Shown here: positions 30,651-40,648 of the stretch, one piece after another
How positions within the stretch are numbered: the first letter of the stretch is position 1
Layout: the number at the start of each line of letters is the position of its first letter
Source: Cyanobium sp. FGCU6
GTDB taxonomy: Bacteria; Cyanobacteriota; Cyanobacteriia; PCC-6307; Cyanobiaceae
Length of the DNA: 64,000 bases
Direction of reading: 5' to 3'
Assembly (NCBI GenBank): GCA_024958655.1
Contig: JANWUR010000002.1
Location: 124,001 to 188,000, forward strand
Notes under the pieces: generated by a model
Databases searched by the model: none
Told to the model about the DNA's origin: nothing
What the model saw: the letters and a program-made list of their open reading frames with translations, nothing else
Translations under genes and position numbers: made by a program

Positions 30651-33600
30651 TCAGTTCCCGACCACACAGTTGCGGCCGGCCTGCTTGGCGGCATAAACGC
30701 GGTTGTCAACACGCTGATACCAATCAATGGCAGACTCCTGCTCCTGCCGCTGGGCCACCCCAAAGCTGGCCGTCACGGTGCCCGCATCCGTGAAGGGAGC
30801 GCCCGCGATCAGCTGCCGCAACTTTTCGGCCAGAGCCATGGCAGCTATCTGATCACCCTGGTTGAGCAGGATCAGAAACTCCTCTCCGCCCCAGCGCCCG
30901 AACACATCACTGCTGCGGAGTTGCTGCTGGATGCGCCGGCAGAACTCAATCAAAACCTGATCGCCGACCGGATGCCCCAGCTGATCGTTGATCGCCTTGA
31001 AGAAATCAATGTCACACAGAATCAGCGCAAGCGGCTCTCCGTAGCGATCGGAGCGTTCGATGGCCTGCTGGATGCTGCCCTCAATCTGGCGGCGGTTGCA
31101 GATGCCCGTAAGGCTATCGGTGGTGGCAAGCTGCTCCAGCTGCTGGTTGGCTTCCATCAGCCTGCGCTCATAATGTTTGCGCTCACTGATATCCCGGCTT
31201 ACGCCCAGCAGCTTGTCGAATTCCCCCTGATCGTTGAAGGTAGGCAGGGCAATCACCTCTGTCCAGATGGTGGTGCCATCACGGCGGTAGTACTCCAACT
31301 CTCCCCGAAAAGGCTTAGGGGTCCGGCCCGCGTCAAGATCTTGATGGAGCTGCTGGAAGTAGGCCAGGGAGCGGCATCGCGACTCCGGTGGATGAATCTG
31401 CTCAAGCGGTTGAGCGATGGCCTCCTCCGGCGAGAAGCCACGCAGATGCTGAATCGATGGGCTCACATAGCTGATCTGTCCATCCGGTTCGATCGTCCAG
31501 ATCACATCAAGGGCATTTTCAGCCAGTAAACGGTAGCGCTCCTCACTGATGCGCAGCTCCTCTTTCAGCTGATGCCGGAGCGTGATATCTCGAGATACAC
31601 CCGCAATTTCCAGAAAGCCACCATGCTCGTCATAGATGCCGGTGGCTTTGACATCGGTCCAGACCGTGCTGCCATCTTTGCAGTATTCCTCCACCTCTTC
31701 ATGAAAGAACACGGGGCGACCGGCCGCCACATCCTCCCTGGCCTTCCGCAACCCCTCCAACACCACGGCATAGGATGCTTGCGGAAATTGCTGCTCCAAT
31801 GGCATGGCGATCAGCTCTTCGGGCGTAAAGCCACGCACCCGCAGCAGCGAGGGGCTGACATAGGTGAACTTTCCCTCTAAATTGATGGCCCACACCACAT
31901 CCAGCATCTGATCGGCCAGGCGCCGGTGGCGACGTTCGCTCAGCCTGAGCGTCTCTTCGGCGGCCACCATCTCATCAATGAGATGGAAGCTGGCAACGAT
32001 CCCATCCACCAGGCCCTTGCCATTCACATAAGGCACGGCGTGGGTTTCGATCCAATGGATGCTGCCATCTTTGGCGTAGATCTGCTCACGGGCGATCACG
32101 CGTTGACCGCTGCTGAGCAGGCTCTGGAGATTGGCTTTGTAGTGCTCGGCCTCACCGCCATGCAGCAGAAACCGGGTGCCAACCTGGCCGATCCAGTCTT
32201 GTGGGAGCCAGCCCAGGGCGGTGGTGAGCGAAGGCGACACCCAGGCGATTCGCCCTTGCGGGTCGACCCGGAACACCACATCGCTGGAATTCTCCGCCAG
32301 CAGGCGGAACTGCTCCTCCGAGGCGGCCAGCCGAGCCGACGCCGTGTGCAGCTCGGTGATCTCCGTGGAGAAGCCGATCAGGCAGTCCTCCTGGCCCGGC
32401 TGGTGGTACAGCAGCTTCTTGGAGAGGAAAATCCGCTCCTGCCCGCCGGGTAGCGGCAGGCGCTCCTCGCGCCAGAGGGGCCCGCCCTCTCGGAACACCT
32501 GCTCATCGTGCTTCTCAAGCGCCTTCGCCGCCTCCAGCGGCATCAGTTCGGCATCGGTTCGGCCTACAAGCGACTCCACGCCATGGCGGAGCAGCTGTTC
32601 GGTGCTGACGTTGGCGTAGAGGTAACGGCCCTGTCGGTCCTTCATGTACACCTGAGCATCAATGTGGCTGAGGACCGTAGTCAGCAGGGCCCGCTCCCTC
32701 TCCAGTTGCTCCAGGGCCCGTTGCTGGTCGGTGATGTCCATCAGCACTCCTTCCCACACCGTGCTGCCATCGGTGAGTTCACGGGGCACAGATTCCGCTC
32801 GCACCCAGCGCACCTTGCCATCCACCACCACCCGGCACTCGCCGGCAAAGCGCTGCTTGTGGGCGAAAGCCTCGGCATTGCGCTGCACCCAGGCGTCGTA
32901 GTCGTCGGGATGGACGCAGGCAAAGGCCTTGAAGGGATCGGCAGCGGCCTCCTGCCGCTGCAGGCCGCAGATCTGCAGGAAGCGTTCGCTCATGAAGCTG
33001 AACGAAGCCATGCCGCCCTCGGCTGGCAGCACCATCGTGTAAGTGCCGACGGGAATCCCCTCGGTGATCGCCAGGGCGTTCTCCGCCAGGGCCGTGCGGG
33101 CTCGCTGCAGCTCCTGTTCAGCCTGGCGCCAGGCCGTGATGTCGAGAACGGAGATCACCATCTCCGTGTCCCCGAGCAGCACCGCTGAAATCAGAGCCTG
33201 GCGGACACGACCATCCGCCGTGGTGATCTCGGCCTCCAGGGGCGCCACCACCCCATCGGTACTCCTGGCCTGGGCAACGCTGGCATCCCAGGCCTCGTAG
33301 ACAGCATTGCGCTGCTGCGGATCGGGATAGGCCAATCGGGCCCAGTCGGAGAGACAGGGAATGGTGCTCAGCTCGTAGCCCAGGCACCTGCTGAACTGCT
33401 GGTTGACGTAGGTGATCGACGGGTCCGCTCCACCCAGCTGCTGGATGGCCATCGCAATCGGTGCCTCATCGAGGATCCGGCGGAGGTGCAGCTCCTGCAG
33501 TTTGCGGCTGGTGATATCGCTGACCACTCCTTGCCAGATGCAGCTGCCATCGGCCTGGGGCAACGGTGCCGCCTCCAGCAGCATCCAGGTGGCATCGACG

Positions 33601-35627
33601 CCGATCTGCAACCGCCCCTCCCAGGCCAGGGGGGTGCCCGTCTGCCGATGGTGTTGCCAGCGGCTGATCAGAGAAGAACGGTCGTCGGGATGGGTGCGCT
33701 CCAGGATCGGGCTCAGATCCACCATCAGCTGCTCACGCTCCATCTGGAGCATTTCCAGCAAGCGGCGACTGGCGAAAAGCAACTGCGGCTGGCCTCCATC
33801 ACGCAGGCGCAGGGCGAACAGCCCGACCGGCACCGTTTCCGTGACGGCCAGGGCCCAGTTGCGGCGGCTCGCCACCAGGGGCGCAGCGGTTGGGGCGGGA
33901 GGAAGGCCCAGAGCAGGCCACGGGGTGCTCTGCCAGTGGCTCAGCGGCGCAGCCTGACCAAAGAACCAGCCCTGGCCGCAGCACCAGCCCAGATCCCGCA
34001 GGGAGATGGCCTCTTCAGCGCTCTCGATGCCCTCGGCGACAGTGTCAAGTTCAAGGCCCTCGGCCAGGCCAGCCAGCGCCTGGGCCAGCCGCACGCACTT
34101 CTGGTCGCCATGGCGCACGCCCTCGATGAAGGAGCGATCGAGCTTCAGGCCATGGATCGGCAGATCGCGCAGATGGCTGATCGTCGAGAAGCCCGTGCCG
34201 AAGTCATCCACCACCCAGCGAACACCCAGCCGGGCCAGCCCTTGAATCGTGGCTGTGACATCCGCCCCCAGCTTGAGCAGGGTGGTTTCGGTGATCTCCA
34301 GATGCAGACGCCCGGGGCTCACGCCGGCCTGCTGCAGCCACTGGTGCACCTGCTCCACCAGGCCGGGGCGAGCGAGTGTCTCGGTGCTGAGGTTGGCGGC
34401 CACGCTCAACGGAGCGGGGAGTTCCGACAGCGCAGCAATGCTCCGGCGCAGCACGTGCCGATCAATCGCCTCTGACAGCTGTCCATGGCGGGCAATCGGC
34501 AGGAAGGTGTCGGGCATCTCCAGACGGCCATCGCGCCGCAGCCAGCGCAACAGAGCCTCGTAGCCCCGCAGGGAGCCATCGGCGAGGTTCACGATGGGCA
34601 TGAACCACGCCTGCAGCTCTGCTCTCTCCAGTCCCTGGCGGAGCTCCTGCAGCAGCTGCAGGCTTTGCTGAGCCTGGGCTGTCAGATGGGGAGCGGCCCA
34701 TGCGCAGCGGTCCCGTCCCCGGGCTGCAGCCTCGCGCATGGCCAGCGAGGCATCACGCAGCAGCTCATCGGCTGTGGGCCCGCTCACGGACTCTGCATGG
34801 GGTTCGCGATGGGCGATCGCCACGCCGATGCTCACTGAGCATTCGATGGTCTGACCCTCGTAACGCATCGGCCCCTTGCTGGCCAGGCGCAGCCGTTCGG
34901 CAAGGCCTGCGGCCTCTTCCGCTGAGGCGAGCTGATCCAACAGCACGATGAAGGTGTCCCCGGTGCCTCGGGCCACCTGCCCGGATCGGTTCAGGGCCTG
35001 CACCAGTCGCCGAGCCACCGTGGCAATCAGCTGGTCGCCGGCCCGATGGGTGAGGGCGTGATTCACCTGGGAGAGGTGGTCGACCCCCACGCTCAGCACC
35101 GCCGTGGTGGTTGGTGATTGTCCGCTGGCCAGGGCAGCAGTGATGCTCTGGAGGATGGCGTTGCGGCTGGGCAGGCCGGTGAGTGGGTCGGCATGCAGGG
35201 CTGGATCCAGCCCTGGGCGGATCTCCACCTCGTCGGCGTTCTCCGCCGACTGACGTTGAGCCTCACGGGTGGCGACGATCTGCAGGATGAGCAGGCACTC
35301 CCCGCTGCTGCGCAGGCAGGAGAACGCCACCTGCCCCCAGATCAGCTGGCCATCGGCATGGAGATAGCGCTTCGCGAACGAAAGGGCCTCCCGCCGGCCC
35401 GCCAACAGCTCCGCCACCAGCTGGGAGCTCTCGGCACGGTCGTCAGGGTGGGTGACATCCGTCAGCGTCAGCTGCCGCAGGGTGGCCTCGTCGCGGCCGA
35501 GCAGGCGGCAGAGGGCCTCATTGACCTCCAGGAAACGCCCTTCAGTCGTGAGGAGCGCCATGCCGTTGGGCGCCTGGCGCAGGGCCTGCTCAAACACCTG
35601 CGAGTCGACCAGAGCCTTCGACGTCAA
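30651..35627 (-). CDS. Multi-PAS GGDEF-EAL-GGDEF c-di-GMP turnover protein
   Basis: This is a 1658-residue cytoplasmic protein with no membrane helix. Order: PAS (about 10-120), a degenerate GGDEF (about 150-310; GTGDT at the active site), EAL (about 320-560; YEALLRW, LEITETTLL, VDDFGTGFSTISHL, TVAEGIE), about seven further PAS domains (about 590-1490, the last three very alike), and a C-terminal GGDEF (1500-1658) with GGEEF and an intact RSSD I-site. So it could both make and degrade c-di-GMP under PAS control. The start is a TTG at 35627; a TATAGT box at 35645-35650 and an upstream in-frame stop limit other choices. It converges with the GGDEF gene at 29097. Confidence 0.9.
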   Translation of the reverse strand: MTSKALVDSQVFEQALRQAPNGMALLTTEGRFLEVNEALCRLLGRDEATLRQLTLTDVTHPDDRAESSQLVAELLAGRREALSFAKRYLHADGQLIWGQVAFSCLRSSGECLLILQIVATREAQRQSAENADEVEIRPGLDPALHADPLTGLPSRNAILQSITAALASGQSPTTTAVLSVGVDHLSQVNHALTHRAGDQLIATVARRLVQALNRSGQVARGTGDTFIVLLDQLASAEEAAGLAERLRLASKGPMRYEGQTIECSVSIGVAIAHREPHAESVSGPTADELLRDASLAMREAAARGRDRCAWAAPHLTAQAQQSLQLLQELRQGLERAELQAWFMPIVNLADGSLRGYEALLRWLRRDGRLEMPDTFLPIARHGQLSEAIDRHVLRRSIAALSELPAPLSVAANLSTETLARPGLVEQVHQWLQQAGVSPGRLHLEITETTLLKLGADVTATIQGLARLGVRWVVDDFGTGFSTISHLRDLPIHGLKLDRSFIEGVRHGDQKCVRLAQALAGLAEGLELDTVAEGIESAEEAISLRDLGWCCGQGWFFGQAAPLSHWQSTPWPALGLPPAPTAAPLVASRRNWALAVTETVPVGLFALRLRDGGQPQLLFASRRLLEMLQMEREQLMVDLSPILERTHPDDRSSLISRWQHHRQTGTPLAWEGRLQIGVDATWMLLEAAPLPQADGSCIWQGVVSDITSRKLQELHLRRILDEAPIAMAIQQLGGADPSITYVNQQFSRCLGYELSTIPCLSDWARLAYPDPQQRNAVYEAWDASVAQARSTDGVVAPLEAEITTADGRVRQALISAVLLGDTEMVISVLDITAWRQAEQELQRARTALAENALAITEGIPVGTYTMVLPAEGGMASFSFMSERFLQICGLQRQEAAADPFKAFACVHPDDYDAWVQRNAEAFAHKQRFAGECRVVVDGKVRWVRAESVPRELTDGSTVWEGVLMDITDQQRALEQLERERALLTTVLSHIDAQVYMKDRQGRYLYANVSTEQLLRHGVESLVGRTDAELMPLEAAKALEKHDEQVFREGGPLWREERLPLPGGQERIFLSKKLLYHQPGQEDCLIGFSTEITELHTASARLAASEEQFRLLAENSSDVVFRVDPQGRIAWVSPSLTTALGWLPQDWIGQVGTRFLLHGGEAEHYKANLQSLLSSGQRVIAREQIYAKDGSIHWIETHAVPYVNGKGLVDGIVASFHLIDEMVAAEETLRLSERRHRRLADQMLDVVWAINLEGKFTYVSPSLLRVRGFTPEELIAMPLEQQFPQASYAVVLEGLRKAREDVAAGRPVFFHEEVEEYCKDGSTVWTDVKATGIYDEHGGFLEIAGVSRDITLRHQLKEELRISEERYRLLAENALDVIWTIEPDGQISYVSPSIQHLRGFSPEEAIAQPLEQIHPPESRCRSLAYFQQLHQDLDAGRTPKPFRGELEYYRRDGTTIWTEVIALPTFNDQGEFDKLLGVSRDISERKHYERRLMEANQQLEQLATTDSLTGICNRRQIEGSIQQAIERSDRYGEPLALILCDIDFFKAINDQLGHPVGDQVLIEFCRRIQQQLRSSDVFGRWGGEEFLILLNQGDQIAAMALAEKLRQLIAGAPFTDAGTVTASFGVAQRQEQESAIDWYQRVDNRVYAAKQAGRNCVVGN

Positions 35628-35755
35628 CGTCCACGCAGTATTAAACTATACAGGAACAAGTGAGGGAGACGATCGCCTCCCTGCAGCTTTGCCCCGTTTC
35701 CGATCGCGTTGAACCCCATGGTGTGGGAGCCGTCCGTGGCCACCAGCGACAGCCA

Positions 35756-35827
<72 letters not shown>

Positions 35828-35919
35828 GTGGACCCATTGTGCCCTGGGATCGATCCCGCAGGCTGGACGGGATCGGTTGCCCGCGGGACCATCGGGCGCG
35901 TGCCGACCCGGAGCGGCTG

Positions 35920-36450
35920 ATGGCCAGCGGCCGCGCCCACGACCGCGCCACCACCCTGCTGGCGCTGCCCTTCGGGCTGCTGTGGGCGCCGGCCCTCGGC
36001 CCACACGGCCTGGTCACAGCTGCTGTCGCCTTCCTGCTGGGCGGCCTGTGGCTCTCCCCCGATCTCGATACCCGTTCGCGGGTCACCGCCCGCTGGGGGC
36101 CCCTGGCGGTCTTCTGGTGGCCCTACCGCCGGTTCCTGCGCCACCGGTCGCTGCTCTCCCACAGCCCCCTGCTTGGCACTGCCGGACGGCTGGCCTGGCT
36201 GGCGGGTCTGATCGTCGCCGCCTGCCTGCTGCTGATGCCGCTCGGAGCACCGCCGCCCCAGCGGCTGGCGGGCGGCCTGATCACCCTCTGGGAGCAGCAG
36301 CGGCCCCTGCTGATCGCGGCGCTGGTAGGGCTGGAGGCCAGCGCCTGGCTGCATCTGCTGCAGGACGGTGACCCGCTGCCGCGGCCACCGCGGCTGCTGC
36401 GGGCTTGCGCCAGGTGGCGGCGGTCTCAGAAGCCGAGACGGCGCAGGTGA
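35920..36450 (+). CDS. DUF2227-type putative metal-binding membrane protein
   Basis: This is a 176-residue protein from ATG 35920. The pattern SGRAHDRAT..., GLWLSPDLDTRS, and RWGPLAVFWWPYRRFLRHRSLLSHSPLLGT supplies the conserved His and Asp residues of the cyanobacterial DUF2227 'metal-binding protein' family. Hydrophobic segments near 13-40, 85-108 and 120-140 suggest a membrane location. The C-terminus is very basic (RRSQKPRRRR). Function is unknown in the family. It lies 98 bases from the divergent tRNA-Val. Confidence 0.75.
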   Translation: MASGRAHDRATTLLALPFGLLWAPALGPHGLVTAAVAFLLGGLWLSPDLDTRSRVTARWGPLAVFWWPYRRFLRHRSLLSHSPLLGTAGRLAWLAGLIVAACLLLMPLGAPPPQRLAGGLITLWEQQRPLLIAALVGLEASAWLHLLQDGDPLPRPPRLLRACARWRRSQKPRRRR

Positions 36451-36573
36451 ACCTCCGGCAGGCGTGGCGCAGACCTTGCGCCGCCGCAGCGATCCAGGCC
36501 TGCGCCATTCCTTGCTGACCCGCGCTGAAGCCGCAAACTACCGAAACCCGACCGCAGCGTCTTCCAGGTCAAC

Positions 36574-37488
36574 GTGCTTGAACCTCCATCCACCGGCGCC
36601 TCCGGCTCCGCCCCCTCCCCGCTCGCCGCCCTCGCGGAGCTGATCGCCGTGGTGGATCGCCTGCGGGATCCTGAGCAAGGCTGCGCCTGGGATCTGGAGC
36701 AGACCCACGCCTCCCTGATCCCCTACGTGCTGGAGGAGGCCCACGAGGTGGCCGATGCCATCCGCCAGGGCGACGACCGCCATCTGGCCGAGGAGCTGGG
36801 CGACCTGCTGCTCCAGGTGCTGCTGCATGCGCGCATTGCCCGTGAGGAGGGGCGCTTCGATCTGGAGGGGGTCGCCCACGGGCTCACGCAGAAACTGGTG
36901 CGCCGCCATCCCCACGTGTTCGACGAGGAGGCCGACGCCGATGGGCGGGGACGGGGGGGCGACAGCACGGCCGTGCGCCGCAGCTGGGAGGTGATCAAGG
37001 CGCAGGAGAAGGCCGCGAGCGAGACGGCTGCGCAAGCCGGCGACACCACCTCCGCCAGCCCCCTCAGCGACCGGCTGGCGGGGAAGGTGCGCGGCCAGCC
37101 GGCCCTGGCCGGGGCGATGCTGATTTCGCGCAAGGCGGCGGCCGCCGGCTTCGAATGGGACGCCATCGAAGGCGTCTGGGCCAAGGTGCACGAGGAGCTC
37201 GACGAGCTCAAGGAGGCGGTGGCTGCCGGCAACAGCGCCCACGCCCAGGAGGAGCTGGGGGATGTGCTGTTCACCCTGGTGAACGTGGCCCGCTGGTGCG
37301 AGCTCGATCCCGAGGAGGGCCTGGCGGGCACCAACCGGAGGTTCCTGCAGCGTTTTTCCAGGGTGGAGGCGGCCCTGGAAGGCGACCTGGCCGGACGCTC
37401 GATCCAGGAACTCGAGGCGTACTGGCGGGAGGCCAAGGCCCGCATCCGCGAGGAGGCGGCCGGCGCAGCCGAGGGCCACGGGCCCTGA
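36574..37488 (+). CDS. mazG: Nucleoside triphosphate pyrophosphohydrolase MazG
   Basis: This is a 304-residue MazG, which hydrolyses (d)NTPs to NMP and pyrophosphate and is linked to nucleotide-pool cleaning and (p)ppGpp control. Both MazG repeats are present: LRDPEQGCAWDLEQTHASLIPYVLEEAHEV...EELGDLLLQVL and the C-terminal KVHEELDELKEAV...EELGDVLFTLVNVARW, each with its ExxE...ExxD metal-binding set. A short low-complexity insert (DEEADADGRGRGG) lies between them. Start is GTG 36574, the best match to the known N-terminus. It stands alone, convergent with arfB. Confidence 0.95.
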   Translation: MLEPPSTGASGSAPSPLAALAELIAVVDRLRDPEQGCAWDLEQTHASLIPYVLEEAHEVADAIRQGDDRHLAEELGDLLLQVLLHARIAREEGRFDLEGVAHGLTQKLVRRHPHVFDEEADADGRGRGGDSTAVRRSWEVIKAQEKAASETAAQAGDTTSASPLSDRLAGKVRGQPALAGAMLISRKAAAAGFEWDAIEGVWAKVHEELDELKEAVAAGNSAHAQEELGDVLFTLVNVARWCELDPEEGLAGTNRRFLQRFSRVEAALEGDLAGRSIQELEAYWREAKARIREEAAGAAEGHGP

Positions 37489-37524
37489 CGGCCGCGAGCC
37501 CGGAGGCCTGGCCGGCGAGCGGCG

Positions 37525-37974
37525 TCAGTCGTTGGGGAGGGAGGGGCGGCCGCGCCGCTGCCCCTTCACCGCACTGCGCAGCTTCTTGGCCGCCAGGCGC
37601 CGCTCCACCGAACCTCGCGTCGGCCGGGTGCGGCGCCGCGGCGGCGCCGGCGGGGTGATGGCCTCCTGCAGCAGCGCCACCAGGCGCTCCTGGGCCGCCT
37701 GGCGGTTGCGCCACTGGGAGCGGTGCTCCTGGGCCGTGATCGCCAGCGTGCCCGCCACCAGGCGGGAGCCGAGGCGCCGCAGGGCCCGCTCCCGCAGCGC
37801 CGGCGGCAGGGAGGTGGTGGTGGCCAGCGGGAACAGCAGCGTCACCCGCGAATCGGTGGTGTTCACGTTCTGGCCCCCCGGGCCGGAGGCGCGCGAGAAG
37901 CGCCAGACCAGTTCGGCCGACGGGATCGTCAGGCCCCGGCCGAGGGGCAGATCGGGCAGGGGGGCAGCCATCAC
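37525..37974 (-). CDS. arfB: Ribosome-rescue peptidyl-tRNA hydrolase ArfB
   Basis: This is a 149-residue ArfB (YaeJ/ICT1) family protein, which enters the empty A site of stalled ribosomes and releases the peptide. The catalytic GGQ is present in ASGPGGQNVN (about residues 29-38). The C-terminus is the expected basic, disordered tail that threads the mRNA channel (RRRTRPTRGSVERRLAAKKLRSAVKGQRRGRPS). Length matches the family. Start is ATG 37974, with a second Met directly after it. It converges with mazG and is 33 bases downstream of the carbonic anhydrase gene's end. Confidence 0.95.
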   Translation of the reverse strand: MMAAPLPDLPLGRGLTIPSAELVWRFSRASGPGGQNVNTTDSRVTLLFPLATTTSLPPALRERALRRLGSRLVAGTLAITAQEHRSQWRNRQAAQERLVALLQEAITPPAPPRRRTRPTRGSVERRLAAKKLRSAVKGQRRGRPSLPND

Positions 37975-38007
37975 CCCAGCTTGCCGGCCCCCGGGCCACC
38001 GCGCGGC

Positions 38008-38775
38008 TCAGAGCACGCTCACCCGGCCGCTGCCGATGTCGAACACCGAGGCCACGATTCGCAGGCGCCCCTCCGCCACCGCCTGCTGCAGCAGGGCGCT
38101 GCGTCCCGGCAGGGCGGCGGCGCTGGCGGCCGCGTTCGCCCGGATCGCCACGCCCAGATCGTCGCCCGGCCGGATCGCCGCCCGGATCGGGGTCACCAGC
38201 TCTTCCAGCAGCGGCGTCAGCGGATGGTCGGAGAGGGCGGCGCCCACCGCGCCGCAGCCGCTGTGGCCCATCACCAGGATCAGGGGAACCGCCAGCTCGG
38301 CCACCGCGTACTCCAGCGAGGCGATGCCGGCGTCGAAGGCGGTGTTACCGGCGGCCCGCACCTCGAACAGCTCGCCCGACCCCGAGGCGAAGATCCATTC
38401 GGGCGCCACGCGGGAGTCGGCGCAGCACAGCAGGGCCGCCCAGGGCTTCTGCCCCTCCGCCAGGGCATCGGGACGCACCTGGCAATGCAGGGGCCAGGCG
38501 TCGTGCAGCAGCCGGGCACGCCCCACCGGATCGCCGGAGCGCTCGGCCTCCTGCCACACCGCGGCGAAGGCCCGGTTGCGGCGCAGCAGTTCCTCGAGGG
38601 GATCGCCGGGCGGCCGGCACACCTGCAGGCGCTCCGCCAGCGGACGCCGGGTCGGCGGTGCCTCCGGCCCCTCTCCCGCCTCGGCGGCCAGGGCCGGCGC
38701 CGTGAACCGTTCGGCGGCGGCGCCGCCCGCCAGCACGGCCGCGGCCCGCAGCAGACCTCGACGGGACCAGTTCAT
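38008..38775 (-). CDS. Exported beta-carbonic anhydrase
   Basis: This 255-residue beta-class carbonic anhydrase interconverts CO2 and bicarbonate. The zinc ligands are visible in CCADSR (Cys, Asp-Arg dyad) and GHSGCGAV (His, Cys). The N-terminus carries a Tat-type signal (NWSRRGLLRAAAVLAGGAAAERF), so it is likely periplasmic or lumenal rather than carboxysomal. That recalls the cyanobacterial EcaB type. The 70-residue linker before the core is Arg/Pro rich. Start is ATG 38775. It is divergent from speE. Confidence 0.9.
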   Translation of the reverse strand: MNWSRRGLLRAAAVLAGGAAAERFTAPALAAEAGEGPEAPPTRRPLAERLQVCRPPGDPLEELLRRNRAFAAVWQEAERSGDPVGRARLLHDAWPLHCQVRPDALAEGQKPWAALLCCADSRVAPEWIFASGSGELFEVRAAGNTAFDAGIASLEYAVAELAVPLILVMGHSGCGAVGAALSDHPLTPLLEELVTPIRAAIRPGDDLGVAIRANAAASAAALPGRSALLQQAVAEGRLRIVASVFDIGSGRVSVL

Positions 38776-38861
38776 GGCGGAGGCGACGGGGCAGGGGGCT
38801 GCCGCAGATCTAGCGGCGCCGGAGGCGGGCGTCAGGACGACGACACGGCAACGAGGCGGCG

Positions 38862-39758
38862 ATGCGCTTGGCTGGAGGGAGCGACTCCCCTCCCGTGACC
38901 GACACCGCCCCCACCCCCGGCTGGGTGGACGAAGCCTTCGACGGCGTTCGCTACGGCCTGGCCGGCCGGGTGATCGCCGAGCGGCGGTCGGCGTTCCAGC
39001 GCGTCACGATCATCGAGAGCGAGCGCTACGGCAAGGGCCTCCTGCTCGACGGCTGCTGGATGACGGCCGAGCGTCAGGAGCGGCACTACCACGAGGCGAT
39101 CGTGCACCCGGCCCTGTGCGGCGCCGAGCGGATCGAGCGGGTGCTGGTGATCGGCGGCGGCGACGGCGGCACCGCCCGCGAATGCCTGCGCCATCCGGGC
39201 GTGCAGCACCTCGACATGGTGGAGATCGACGGGCTGGTGGTGGAGTGGAGCCGGCAGCACCTGCCTTCGATCGGCGGCGCCGCCTGGAGCGACCCGCGCT
39301 TTCACCTCACGGTGGGCGACGGCATCGCCTGGGCCGCGAACGCCGCCGACGCCAGCGTCGACGTGGTGATCGTCGACGGCTCCGATCCCGCCGGCCCGGC
39401 CGAGGGCCTGTTCAACCGGGCCTTCTTTGAGCACTGCCGCCGCATCCTGCGCCCCGGCGGCGTGTTCGCCACCCAGAGCGAATCACCGGAGGCCTTCCGC
39501 CAGGTGCACCTCGACACGGTGCGTCTGCTGCGCGAGGTGTTCGTTCACGCCGACCCGATGTACGGCTGGGTGCCGATGTATCCGAGCGGCTGGTGGAGCT
39601 GGACCTTCGCCGCCCTCGATGGCCCGCGCTACCGCCGGCCCCGGCCGGAGCGGGCGGCGGCGGTGGCCGGCGGCTGCGAGATCTGGTCGCCCCGCTGGCA
39701 GCAGGGAGCGTTCGAGGCGGTGCCGGCGTTCGTCGAACGCGCCCTGGCCGGAGCCTGA
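38862..39758 (+). CDS. speE: Spermidine synthase
   Basis: This is a 298-residue spermidine synthase, which transfers aminopropyl from decarboxylated S-adenosylmethionine to putrescine. Family motifs are [21 protein letters not shown] (nucleotide-binding glycines), MVEID and [21 protein letters not shown] with the catalytic Asp. [14 protein letters not shown] near the end is also conserved. ATG 38862 has a GAGG a few bases before it; GTG 38895 is an alternative. The speB gene follows 18 bases on, so putrescine supply and use are joined in one transcript. Confidence 0.95.
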   Translation: MRLAGGSDSPPVTDTAPTPGWVDEAFDGVRYGLAGRVIAERRSAFQRVTIIESERYGKGLLLDGCWMTAERQERHYHEAIVHPALCGAERIERVLVIGGGDGGTARECLRHPGVQHLDMVEIDGLVVEWSRQHLPSIGGAAWSDPRFHLTVGDGIAWAANAADASVDVVIVDGSDPAGPAEGLFNRAFFEHCRRILRPGGVFATQSESPEAFRQVHLDTVRLLREVFVHADPMYGWVPMYPSGWWSWTFAALDGPRYRRPRPERAAAVAGGCEIWSPRWQQGAFEAVPAFVERALAGA

Positions 39759-39776
39759 TCCGATGATCGTGAACCG

Positions 39777-40640
39777 ATGAGCGAGCTGTTCGACACCGAG
39801 GGCGCGATCTTCATGGCCGCCCGCCGCGATCCCACCGGCTGCCGCGTGGGCCTGTTCGGCGTTCCCTACGACGGAACCACCTCCTTCCGGCCCGGCACCC
39901 GCTTCGGGCCGGGGGCGATCCGGGAGGTGAGCTCCGGCCTCGAGACCTACTGCCCCCAGCTCGACCGCGACCTGGAGGATCTGGCCTTCGCCGACCTCGG
40001 GGCGGTGGCGATCCCCTTCGGAGCCCCGGAGCCGGTGGTGGCGGCGGTGCGCCGTGCCACTGAGGCTGTGCTGGACCTGGATCTGCTGCCGCTGATGCTC
40101 GGGGGTGAGCATTCGATCAGCAGCGGCGCCGTGGCCGCCGTGGCCGCCCGCCATCCCGACCTCCTGCTCGTGCAGCTCGACGCCCATGCCGATCTGCGGG
40201 AGGAATGGCTCGGCACCCGCCACAGCCACGCCTGCGCCATGCGCCGCTGCCTGGAGGTGCTGCCGGAGGGCGGGAAGCTGCTGCAGATTGCGATCCGCAG
40301 CGGTACCCGGGAGGAGTTCCTGGAGCTGCGGCGCGGAGACCGGCTGGTGACGATCGGCCGGATGGCGGCCGCCCTGCTGCCCCACCGGGGCCGCCCCCTC
40401 TATCTCACCGTGGATCTCGACTGGTTCGATCCCGCCGTGATGCCCGGCACCGGCACCCCGGAACCGGGCGGCTTCCACTGGAGCGACTTCGCCGTGCTGA
40501 TGGAGGAACTGCGCCACCACCGTCTGGTGGGGGCCGACGTGGTGGAACTGGCTCCCCATCTCGATCCCAGCGGCGTCAGCGCCGTGCTGGCGGCGAAGGT
40601 GGTGCGCAGCCTGCTGCTACTGCTCGACAGCAAGACCTGA
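39777..40640 (+). CDS. speB: Agmatinase / ureohydrolase
   Basis: This 287-residue arginase-superfamily enzyme most likely hydrolyses agmatine to putrescine and urea. The manganese ligands lie in GGEHSIS, LDAHADLR and DLDWFDPAVMPGTGTPEPGG. A second H-containing stretch (RHSHACAMRR) suits agmatinase. The pairing with speE, 18 bases upstream, fits a polyamine role over arginase. The urea released could feed nitrogen metabolism. Start is ATG 39777, and length is normal for the family. Confidence 0.93.
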   Translation: MSELFDTEGAIFMAARRDPTGCRVGLFGVPYDGTTSFRPGTRFGPGAIREVSSGLETYCPQLDRDLEDLAFADLGAVAIPFGAPEPVVAAVRRATEAVLDLDLLPLMLGGEHSISSGAVAAVAARHPDLLLVQLDAHADLREEWLGTRHSHACAMRRCLEVLPEGGKLLQIAIRSGTREEFLELRRGDRLVTIGRMAAALLPHRGRPLYLTVDLDWFDPAVMPGTGTPEPGGFHWSDFAVLMEELRHHRLVGADVVELAPHLDPSGVSAVLAAKVVRSLLLLLDSKT

Positions 40641-40648
40641 AGGGGATC

